A stretch of DNA of 64,000 nt from Castellaniella sp035707805 (GTDB lineage Bacteria > Pseudomonadota > Gammaproteobacteria > Burkholderiales > Burkholderiaceae_B). This document shows positions 15,847 through 22,926 of this stretch, piece by piece (the stretch's first letter is position 1; every line of letters begins with the position of its first letter). The position numbers and the translations under genes were made by a program. The stretch is taken from the NCBI GenBank assembly GCA_035707805.1, contig DASSTS010000051.1, positions 62,001-126,000 of the forward strand, in the 5' to 3' direction. The notes under the pieces are model-generated. The model saw nothing but the letters and a program-made list of their open reading frames with translations. It ran no database searches and was not told where the DNA came from.

Positions 15847-17622
15847 GTGGCTGCTGTCAAGAAATCTCTCCCGCGCCGCCAGTTCGATGTGGTGGTCGTC
15901 GGCGCCGGCGGGGCCGGCCTGCGTTGCGCCTTGCAGCTTTCCCAGGCCGGCCTGACCGTCGCCGTGCTGTCCAAGGTTTTTCCCACCCGCTCGCACACCG
16001 TGGCCGCCCAGGGCGGCGTCAGCGCTTCGCTGGGCAACATGAGCGAAGACCACTGGCAATGGCACATGTACGACACGGTCAAGGGCTCCGACTGGCTCGG
16101 CGACCAGGACTCCATCGAGTTCATGGTGCGCGAGGCGCCCAACGCGGTCTACGAGCTCGAACACTTCGGCATGCCGTTCGACCGCAACCCCGACGGCACC
16201 ATCTATCAGCGTCCCTTCGGCGGCCATACGTCCCACTTCGGTGAAAAGCCGGTGCAGCGCGCCTGTGCCGCCGCCGACCGGACCGGCCACGCCATGCTGC
16301 ACACGCTGTACCAGCGCAACGTCGCCGCCCGCACCAACTTCTTCATCGAATGGATGGCGCTGGACCTGCTGCGCAACAACGACGGCGACGTGCTGGGCGT
16401 GACCGCCATGGAAATGGAAACCGGCGACGTCTACGTCCTGGAATCCAAGCACACCGTGCTGGCGACCGGCGGCGCGGGCCGCATCTGGGCCGCGACGACC
16501 AATGCCTTCATCAATACTGGCGACGGCCTGGGCATGGCCGCGCGCGCGGGCATCCCGCTGCAGGACATGGAATTCTGGCAGTTCCACCCGACCGGCGTGG
16601 CCGGCGCCGGCGTGCTCATCACCGAAGGGGTGCGCGGCGAGGGCGGCTTCCTGCTGAACAAGGACGGCGAGCGCTTCATGGAACGCTACGCCCCGCAGCT
16701 CAAGGACCTCGCGCCGCGCGACTTCGTGTCGCGCTCGATGGACCAGGAAATCAAAGAGGGCCGCGGCTGCGGCGACGGCAACCACGTGCTGCTGAAACTC
16801 GACCACCTGGGCGCCGAGACCATCATGAAGCGGCTGCCTTCGATCCGCGAGATCGCGATCAAGTTCGCCAACATCGACCCGATCAAGGAACCGATTCCGG
16901 TCGTGCCGACCATCCACTATCAGATGGGCGGCATTCCCGCGAACTACCACGGCCAGGTCGTCACGCACGTCAACGGCGAGGAAAAGATCGTCAACGGCCT
17001 CTATGCCATCGGCGAATGCGCCGCGACGTCCGTGCACGGCGCCAACCGTCTGGGCACGAACTCGCTGCTGGACCTGATCGTCTTCGGCCGCTCGGCGGGC
17101 AACTTCATCGTGGACCAGCACCCCGAAAAGCAGCACAGCCACCGGCCCCTGCCCGACACCGACATCGAGGCGTCCATGGACCGCCTCGACCGCCTGGAAA
17201 GCCGCACCTCCGGCGAAAAGCCCCAGGACGTCGTCCACAAGATGCAGCAGGCCATGCAGAGCCACTACGGCGTGTTCCGCAAGCTGGACAAGCTCAAGGA
17301 AGGCGAACAGGTCATCAACGACCTGGTGCCGGAAGTCAACGACATGTACTACTCGGACAAGTCGCAGGTCTTCAACACCGCGCGCCTGGAGGCCCTCGAG
17401 GTCACCAACATGATCGAGGTCGCCCGCGCCACCGCCAAGTCCGCCGCCAACCGCCTGGAATCGCGCGGCGCCCATGCGCTCGAGGAATACCCGGACCGCG
17501 ACGACGTCAACTGGTTGAAGCACACCCTGTGGTTCTCGCAGGACAATCGCCTGGACTACAAGCCCGTGCGCATGAAGCCGCTGACCGTGGACACCATCCC
17601 GCCCAAGGCGCGGACCTTCTAA
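15847..17622 (+). CDS. sdhA: Succinate dehydrogenase flavoprotein subunit
   Basis: A 591-residue subunit that oxidises succinate to fumarate with covalently bound FAD. VVVGAGGAGLRCALQL is the dinucleotide-binding motif, and RSHTVAAQGG has His50, the FAD attachment residue. The substrate and FAD regions (HPTGVAGAGVLITEGVRGEGG, CAATSVHGANRLGTNSLLDLIVFG) are intact. It starts with GTG at 15847, one base after the sdhD stop. The FAD assembly factor SdhE is encoded two genes downstream. Confidence 0.98.
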   Translation: MAAVKKSLPRRQFDVVVVGAGGAGLRCALQLSQAGLTVAVLSKVFPTRSHTVAAQGGVSASLGNMSEDHWQWHMYDTVKGSDWLGDQDSIEFMVREAPNAVYELEHFGMPFDRNPDGTIYQRPFGGHTSHFGEKPVQRACAAADRTGHAMLHTLYQRNVAARTNFFIEWMALDLLRNNDGDVLGVTAMEMETGDVYVLESKHTVLATGGAGRIWAATTNAFINTGDGLGMAARAGIPLQDMEFWQFHPTGVAGAGVLITEGVRGEGGFLLNKDGERFMERYAPQLKDLAPRDFVSRSMDQEIKEGRGCGDGNHVLLKLDHLGAETIMKRLPSIREIAIKFANIDPIKEPIPVVPTIHYQMGGIPANYHGQVVTHVNGEEKIVNGLYAIGECAATSVHGANRLGTNSLLDLIVFGRSAGNFIVDQHPEKQHSHRPLPDTDIEASMDRLDRLESRTSGEKPQDVVHKMQQAMQSHYGVFRKLDKLKEGEQVINDLVPEVNDMYYSDKSQVFNTARLEALEVTNMIEVARATAKSAANRLESRGAHALEEYPDRDDVNWLKHTLWFSQDNRLDYKPVRMKPLTVDTIPPKARTF

Positions 17623-17635
17623 TCTGGACATCGTC

Positions 17636-18349
17636 ATGACTAAACGCATCGTGAAATTCGAGATTTACCGCTACGATCCGGACAAGGATGAGCGCCCCTA
17701 CATGCAAAAGCTCGAGGTCGAGCTGCAGCCGTCGGACAAGATGCTGCTGGACGCGATCCTGCGCATCAAGAACGAGGTCGACGACAGCCTGGCGCTGCGC
17801 CGTTCCTGCCGCGAAGGCGTGTGCGGGTCGGACGCCATGAACATCAACGGCCACAATGGCCTGGCGTGCACCACCAACCTGCTGACCCTGTCCGAGCCCA
17901 TCGTCCTCAAGCCGCTGCCCGGCCTGCCGGTCGTGCGCGACCTGATCGTGGACATGACGTTCTTCTACGACCAGTACCACTCGATCAAGCCGTACCTGAT
18001 CAACGACGAACCGCCGCCCGAAAAGGAACGCCTGCAGTCCCCCGAGGAACGCGAGGAACTCAATGGCCTGTACGAGTGCATCCTGTGCGGCTGCTGCTCG
18101 ACCGCCTGTCCCTCGTTCTGGTGGAATCCGGACAAGTTCGTCGGGCCGGCCGGCCTGCTGCAGGCCTACCGCTTCATCGCCGATTCCCGCGACCGGGCGA
18201 CGGCCGAGCGGCTGGACGACCTGGAAGATCCGTACCGCCTGTTCCGCTGCCACACGATCATGAACTGTACCGAAGTCTGTCCCAAGGGCCTGAACCCGTC
18301 GGCGGCCATCGGCAAGATCAAGGAAATGCTCGTCCGGCGCACGGTATAG
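17636..18349 (+). CDS. sdhB: Succinate dehydrogenase iron-sulfur subunit
   Basis: A 237-residue subunit passing electrons from FAD to ubiquinone. Three cluster motifs are visible in order: RRSCREGVCGSDAMNINGHN with a later Cys for [2Fe-2S], CILCGCCSTACPSFW for [4Fe-4S], and CHTIMNCTEVCPKGLNP for [3Fe-4S]. It follows sdhA by 13 bp in the operon. Confidence 0.98.
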   Translation: MTKRIVKFEIYRYDPDKDERPYMQKLEVELQPSDKMLLDAILRIKNEVDDSLALRRSCREGVCGSDAMNINGHNGLACTTNLLTLSEPIVLKPLPGLPVVRDLIVDMTFFYDQYHSIKPYLINDEPPPEKERLQSPEEREELNGLYECILCGCCSTACPSFWWNPDKFVGPAGLLQAYRFIADSRDRATAERLDDLEDPYRLFRCHTIMNCTEVCPKGLNPSAAIGKIKEMLVRRTV

Positions 18350-18358
18350 GAATCCGGC

Positions 18359-18622
18359 ATGTCTGGCGATCTGTCCGATCTGGACCGCGCCCGCCTGCGC
18401 TGGCGGGCGAGGCGCGGTCTGCTCGAGAACGACCTCATCATCACGCGTTTCCTGGATGCCTTTGAAACGCAGCTGTCCGAGGTCGATGTCCGGGCGCTCA
18501 CGCAGCTTTTTGAAATGGGCGACAACGAATTGCTCGACGTCCTGCTGGGACGGTCGGACCTGTCCGGGGAATACGACACCCCGGACATCCGGCGACTGGT
18601 CGAGCAAATGAAAGCGCTGTAA
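18359..18622 (+). CDS. sdhE: FAD assembly factor SdhE
   Basis: An 87-residue helical protein of the SdhE/YgfY family, needed for covalent flavinylation of SdhA. The diagnostic RGxxE motif is present as RRGLLEND near residues 19-26, followed by the acidic helical bundle. The location between sdhB and gltA fits the role. It begins 9 bp after sdhB. Confidence 0.95.
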   Translation: MSGDLSDLDRARLRWRARRGLLENDLIITRFLDAFETQLSEVDVRALTQLFEMGDNELLDVLLGRSDLSGEYDTPDIRRLVEQMKAL

Positions 18623-18638
18623 CTTAGAGGAAAATCAC

Positions 18639-19934
18639 ATGCAGCTATCCGATAAAAAGGCCACGCTATCTTTCTCCGACGGCAGTCCGTCGGTCGAGTT
18701 TCCCGTCTACCAGGGCACCGTGGGCCCCGACGTCATCGACATCCGCAAGCTCTACGGCCAGACCGGCATGTTCACCTACGACCCGGGCTTCATGGCCACC
18801 GCGTCGTGCGAATCGGCCATCACCTACATCGACGGCGACAAGGGCCAGCTGATGTATCGCGGCTACCCGATTGACCAGCTGGCGCAGAAATGCGACTTCC
18901 TGACGATCTGCTACCTGATCATGAACGGCGAGCTGCCCAACGAGCAGCAAAAGCAGGAATTCGACAGCCTGGTCACGCACCACACGCTGGTGCACGAGCA
19001 GATGCACACCTTCCTGCAGGGCTTCCGGCGCGACGCGCACCCGATGGCGGTGCTGACCGGCCTGGTGGGCGCGCTGTCGGCCTTCTACCATGACTCCACC
19101 GACATCACCAACCCGCGCCACCGCGAGGTTTCCGCGATCCGCCTGATCGCCAAGATGCCGACCCTGGTGGCCATGGCCTACAAGCATTCCCTGGGCCAGC
19201 CCTTCATCTATCCCAAGAACGACCTGTCCTACACCGGCAACTTCCTGCGGATGATGTTCGCCACGCCTTGCGACGACTACCAGGTCAACGACGTGGTCGA
19301 GCGCGCCCTGGACCGCATCTTCATCCTGCACGCCGACCACGAGCAAAACGCCTCGACCTCGACGGTGCGCCTGTGCGGCTCGTCGGGCACCAACCCGTTT
19401 GCCGCCATCGCGGCCGGCGTGGCCTGCCTGTGGGGCCCGGCGCACGGCGGCGCCAACGAGGCCTGCCTGAACATGCTGGAGAACATCCAGGCCAACGGCG
19501 GCATCGCCAAGGTCGGCGAGTTCATGGAAAAGGTCAAGGACAAGAACTCGGGTGTGCGTCTGATGGGTTTTGGCCACCGGGTCTACAAGAACTATGATCC
19601 GCGCGCCAAGATGATGCAGGAAACCTGCCGCGAAGTGCTGGATGCGCTGGGCCTGCACAATGACCCGCTGTTCAAGCTGGCCATGGAAGTCGAGCGCATC
19701 GCCCTGGAGGACCCGTACTTCGTGGAACGCAAGCTGTACCCGAACGTGGACTTCTACTCGGGCATCGTGCAGCGCGCGATCGGGATCCCGACGTCGCTGT
19801 TCACGGCGATCTTCGCCCTGGCCCGCACGGTGGGCTGGATCGCGCAGTGGAACGAAATGCTGTCCGATCCCAACTACAAGATCGGCCGCCCGCGCCAGCT
19901 GTATACGGGTGCCGCGGCGCGCGACGTGAAGTAA
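18639..19934 (+). CDS. gltA: Citrate synthase (type II, hexameric)
   Basis: A 431-residue type II citrate synthase, condensing acetyl-CoA with oxaloacetate. The N-terminal beta-rich domain of NADH-regulated enzymes is present (residues ~1-60). Active-site motifs are LHADHEQNASTSTVRL, GPAHGGANEACLNML and MGFGHRVYKNYDPRAKMM. An AGAGGA ribosome binding site lies 16 bp after sdhE. A strong terminator follows. Confidence 0.97.
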   Translation: MQLSDKKATLSFSDGSPSVEFPVYQGTVGPDVIDIRKLYGQTGMFTYDPGFMATASCESAITYIDGDKGQLMYRGYPIDQLAQKCDFLTICYLIMNGELPNEQQKQEFDSLVTHHTLVHEQMHTFLQGFRRDAHPMAVLTGLVGALSAFYHDSTDITNPRHREVSAIRLIAKMPTLVAMAYKHSLGQPFIYPKNDLSYTGNFLRMMFATPCDDYQVNDVVERALDRIFILHADHEQNASTSTVRLCGSSGTNPFAAIAAGVACLWGPAHGGANEACLNMLENIQANGGIAKVGEFMEKVKDKNSGVRLMGFGHRVYKNYDPRAKMMQETCREVLDALGLHNDPLFKLAMEVERIALEDPYFVERKLYPNVDFYSGIVQRAIGIPTSLFTAIFALARTVGWIAQWNEMLSDPNYKIGRPRQLYTGAAARDVK

Positions 19935-19957
19935 TTTTCTTTCTGTCGCGTTGGTAG

Positions 19958-19991
19958 CAAAGAAAACGGGCCGGGAGGCCCGTTTTCTTTG
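19958..19991 (+). terminator. Rho-independent terminator of the sdh-gltA operon
   Basis: A perfect 15-bp stem (CAAAGAAAACGGGCC - GGGA - GGCCCGTTTTCTTTG) gives a GC-rich hairpin with a T-rich descending strand, 23 bp after the gltA stop. Confidence 0.88.
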
Positions 19992-20001
19992 TCTGGCTGC
20001 A

Positions 20002-20190
20002 TGTGCGACGGGGAGGGGATTTTCCTGCCAGGGCCAGGCGGCCCTTCGGGCTTCCCCGATCTGCCTCGTACGGGCTGGCGGCGGGCGAACTCGGCCTTCG
20101 GCCTCAGACATGCCCGCCGAAATCCCCAGCCCTCCCTTCGTCAGCATCGGCGCCCGGCAACAGGCAGGAAAATCCCCTCCCCGTCGCACA
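20002..20190. repeat. Large hairpin element, copy 2
   Basis: Perfect 28-bp inverted arms (20002-20029, TGTGCGACGGGGAGGGGATT..., and 20163-20190) enclose a ~133-nt core. The core is a diverged copy of the reverse complement of the core at 8519-8716; CGGGCGAACTCGGCCTTCGG plus CCTCAGACA is identical over 29 nt. The arms have no similarity to those of copy 1. It fills the gap between the gltA terminator and the 3' end of the SDR gene. Open frames across it are not credible genes. Confidence 0.8.
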
Positions 20191-20234
20191 CGCAAGCAGA
20201 AGGAGGACCGGAGCGGGAAAGAAAGATGCCTGGC

Positions 20235-21017
20235 TCAGGCGCGGTACCGCTCCGCGACGTGGGCCTGCCGCAGGTCCAGCAGCAGACCTTGGCGCGCGCC
20301 CTCCAGCGCATCCCAACGCCCCGCGACATGCAGCGGAGGGATGGTGACCGGTTCCCGTCGGTCGAAGCCGACCAGGGCAGCGTCCACCAGATCGTTGGGC
20401 TCCATCACTTCGGCCAGCGTGTTGATGTCGATTCCCGCGCGCCCCCAGATTTCGGTGCGCGTGGAAGCCGGCAGCACCGCCTGCACGTAGACGCCTTTGG
20501 GTGCGAGCTCCAGGCTCATCCCCTGGGACAGGAACAGGACAAAAGCCTTGCTCGCACCATAGACCGACATGCCGAATTCCGGAGCCAGTCCCACCACGGA
20601 GCCGATGTTGACGATCGCGCCTTGGCCGGCCCGGGCCAGCCGCGGCGCAATCGCCGCCGCCAGGCGCGTCACGGCGGTGACATTGAGCGCCACCAGACGG
20701 TCGACGGCCTCAGCGGTCTGCTGTTCGAAACCGCCGGACTGGGCCATCCCGGCGTTGTTGATGAGAATGCCGATGCGGGCGTCGTCGCGCAGACGCGTTT
20801 CGACGGCGTCCAGATCAGCCTGCAGCGTCAGGTCGGCCGGCAATACGTCAATGGCGACCTGGTGTTCGTTTCGCAGACGGATGGCGAGCGCCTCGAGCCG
20901 CTGTATGTCGCGGGCCACCAGGACGAGATCGTGTCCGCGCCGCGCAAAGCGCTCGGCGTAGGTGGCGCCGATGCCGGTGGATGCGCCGGTGACGAGGACG
21001 GTTGGTTGCGTGGTCAT
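20235..21017 (-). CDS. Short-chain dehydrogenase/reductase
   Basis: A 260-residue classical SDR. TGASTGIG (residues 10-17) binds NAD(P); NNAG is at 87-90; the catalytic residues are Ser140, Tyr153 and Lys157 (YGASK). ARDIQRLEAL after beta-2 places arginines where NADPH-preferring enzymes have them. The start at 21017 (MTTQP) is chosen because GGAGAA lies just upstream; ATG 21032 would put that site inside the gene. It follows the OYE-family gene directly on the same strand, so both are probably induced together. The substrate is unknown; carbonyl products of the adjacent ene-reductase or toxic aldehydes are plausible. Confidence 0.88.
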   Translation of the reverse strand: MTTQPTVLVTGASTGIGATYAERFARRGHDLVLVARDIQRLEALAIRLRNEHQVAIDVLPADLTLQADLDAVETRLRDDARIGILINNAGMAQSGGFEQQTAEAVDRLVALNVTAVTRLAAAIAPRLARAGQGAIVNIGSVVGLAPEFGMSVYGASKAFVLFLSQGMSLELAPKGVYVQAVLPASTRTEIWGRAGIDINTLAEVMEPNDLVDAALVGFDRREPVTIPPLHVAGRWDALEGARQGLLLDLRQAHVAERYRA

Positions 21018-21043
21018 GTGGATGTTCTCCATGAAAAACGGGT

Positions 21044-22135
21044 TTATTGGACTTCGGCCACGTCCAGGGCCGGATAATCGGTGTAGCCGGCAGCATCGCC
21101 GCCGTAGATCGTGGCGCGATCAGCTTGGGCGAGCGGCGCACCGGCCTTCAGGCGCTCGACCAAGTCGGGGTTGCTGATGTATGCGCGCCCGAAAGAGAAC
21201 AGGTCTGCCTTGCCTTGCCGCAGGCAGGCGTGCGCGAGATCGAGGTCGTAGCCGTTGTTGGCGAGGTAGGTCTGCTTGAAGCGGCTACGCAAGGCGCCGT
21301 AGTCGAAAGGCGTCTCGTCTCGGGGCCCTCCGGGGGTGCCTTCCACGACGTGCAGATAGACGATGCCCAAGGCGCTGAGCTGTTCGGCGAAGTGGTTGTA
21401 TTGGGTCTGAGGGTCGCTGCAGAACATGCCGTTGGTGGTCGATACGGGAGAAATGCGGACGCCGGTGCGTTCGGCGCCGATTTCCTTTGTGACGGCGGAG
21501 ACGACCTCCAGCGGCAGTCGCGCACGGTTCTCGACAGAGCCGCCGTAGGCATCGTTGCGCTGATTGGCTCCGTCCTTGAGGAACTGTTCCAGCAGGTAGC
21601 CGTTGGCGCTGTGGAGTTCCACGCCGTCGAATCCGGCGGCGATGGCATTGGCCGCCGCTCGGCGGAAGTCGTCGACAATGCCCGGCAGTTCGTCGATTTC
21701 CAGCGCCCGCGGCAACGGCAGATCGATGGCCTCGTTCTTGAGGAATGTCCTGGTGATCGCCCGGATGGCCGATGGCGCCACGGGCGCGGCACCCTCGGGT
21801 CGCGTCTTCATGTCCGACATGCGGCCCACGTGCCACAGCTGTGCGAACATGCGTCCGCCCTTGGCATGCACCGCGCGTGTGACGTCGCGCCAGCCGTCGA
21901 TCTGCGCCTGTGTGTACAGGCCAGGCGTGTTTTCGTAGCCCTGGGCTTGGACGGATACCTGCGTCGCTTCGCTGATGATGAGGCCGGCGCCAGCGCGTTG
22001 AGCGTAATAGGTTGCGGCCAGGGGGTGGGGGGTGAGTAGGCCGGATGTGGCTCGTCTGCGTGTCAGCGGAGCCATGATGATGCGGTTGTCGAGGGTCAGC
22101 GGACCCAGGGAGTAGGGACTGAACAGGCTGGTCAT
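21044..22135 (-). CDS. Old Yellow Enzyme family alkene reductase (NemA-like)
   Basis: A 363-residue FMN-dependent TIM-barrel oxidoreductase. APLTRRRA near residue 25, the substrate-anion pair His175 and Asn178 in ELHSANGYLLEQFL with Tyr180 as proton donor, NDAYGGSVENRARL, and the C-terminal FGRAYISNPDLVERL FMN-phosphate region are all present. Family members reduce activated C=C bonds (for example N-ethylmaleimide, quinones, nitroesters) with NAD(P)H. The divergent TetR regulator suggests induction by reactive electrophiles. The gene uses more A/T third positions in places than its neighbours, which hints at later acquisition. Confidence 0.92.
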   Translation of the reverse strand: MTSLFSPYSLGPLTLDNRIIMAPLTRRRATSGLLTPHPLAATYYAQRAGAGLIISEATQVSVQAQGYENTPGLYTQAQIDGWRDVTRAVHAKGGRMFAQLWHVGRMSDMKTRPEGAAPVAPSAIRAITRTFLKNEAIDLPLPRALEIDELPGIVDDFRRAAANAIAAGFDGVELHSANGYLLEQFLKDGANQRNDAYGGSVENRARLPLEVVSAVTKEIGAERTGVRISPVSTTNGMFCSDPQTQYNHFAEQLSALGIVYLHVVEGTPGGPRDETPFDYGALRSRFKQTYLANNGYDLDLAHACLRQGKADLFSFGRAYISNPDLVERLKAGAPLAQADRATIYGGDAAGYTDYPALDVAEVQ

Positions 22136-22200
22136 GTCGGGGTCATCCGGAAGGTTGCGGGGATTTAATGATGATGACCATAATCTAAAATGTCAAGACT

Positions 22201-22220
22201 TTGATGTCAAATGACATCAA
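22201..22220. promoter_or_regulatory. Palindromic operator between the OYE and TetR genes
   Basis: TTGATGTC-AAAT-GACATCAA is a perfect 8-bp dyad with a 4-bp spacer, sitting in the divergent gap about 45 bp before the TetR start. TetR-family repressors typically bind such a site and control both directions. Confidence 0.7.
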
Positions 22221-22264
22221 TGTATGATGAATCATTCTTTCAGTCATGAGTGTCCGATTCCGCA

Positions 22265-22861
22265 ATGAAAGTCACCAAAGCGCAGGCGCAGGCCAACCGC
22301 GAGCGTATCGTCGAGACCGCATCCAGGCTGTTCCGTGAGCGCGGGTACGACGGCGTGGGCATTGCCGACCTGATGGCCGCTGCGGGGTTCACCCATGGAG
22401 GCTTCTACAAGCACTTCGAATCCAAGGCGCAGTTGATGGAGGAGGCCGCAGAGTGCGGCATCCGCCAGACAGCGGCACAGACGGAAGACCTGGACGCGGC
22501 GGATTTCTTTCAGCGCTATGTGTCTCGCGCGCACCGCGATGCCCGTGGGACCGGCTGCACGATGGCTGCCTTGGGCGGGGACGCCACGCGGCAGCCCGAG
22601 GCCGTCCGCGCCGCGTTCGCCGCGGGTATCGAAAAGCTGAGGGAGGCCCTGGTTCACGGCAACGCCCTCTTGAGCGACGCGGACCCGGATCAGGCGCGCG
22701 CCCGGGCCCTCGACATGCTGGCCCATGCGGTCGGCGCCATCGTCATGTCCCGGGCTTGTCCCGACGATTCTCCCTTGGCCGAAGAAATCCTCGATGTCTG
22801 CCGCACGTCGATCCTGGAGCCGCTGGAGCCGAGCCCCGCAGCCCGACGCCCCGGCTCCTGA
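22265..22861 (+). CDS. TetR/AcrR-family regulator
   Basis: A 198-residue regulator. The HTH is at residues ~15-55: IVETASRLFRERGYDGVGIADLMAAAGFTHGGFYKHFESK. The variable C-terminal ligand domain includes GCTMAALGGDA, common in the NemR-like branch next to ene-reductases. ATG 22265 (MKVTKAQAQANRERI) matches the family start; a GTG at 22250 is possible. It is divergent from the OYE-SDR pair and probably represses it until an electrophile binds. Confidence 0.9.
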   Translation: MKVTKAQAQANRERIVETASRLFRERGYDGVGIADLMAAAGFTHGGFYKHFESKAQLMEEAAECGIRQTAAQTEDLDAADFFQRYVSRAHRDARGTGCTMAALGGDATRQPEAVRAAFAAGIEKLREALVHGNALLSDADPDQARARALDMLAHAVGAIVMSRACPDDSPLAEEILDVCRTSILEPLEPSPAARRPGS

Positions 22862-22879
22862 GGCAAATCGGCGGCCAAT

Positions 22880-22906
22880 AAAAAAACGGCTGCCATCCGG
22901 CAGCCG
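22880..22906 (-). terminator. Rho-independent terminator of maeB
   Basis: Read on the minus strand: the stem CGGCTGCC-GGAT-GGCAGCCG is followed by TTTTTTT. It lies about 20 bp after the maeB stop, in the convergent gap with the TetR gene. Confidence 0.85.
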
Positions 22907-22926
22907 CTCGGGGTTGCGCGTGCGGA

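Noticed and set aside
19951..20490. Open frames between gltA and the SDR gene
   Set aside because: They run through the terminator and the hairpin element, and partly antisense to the SDR gene.
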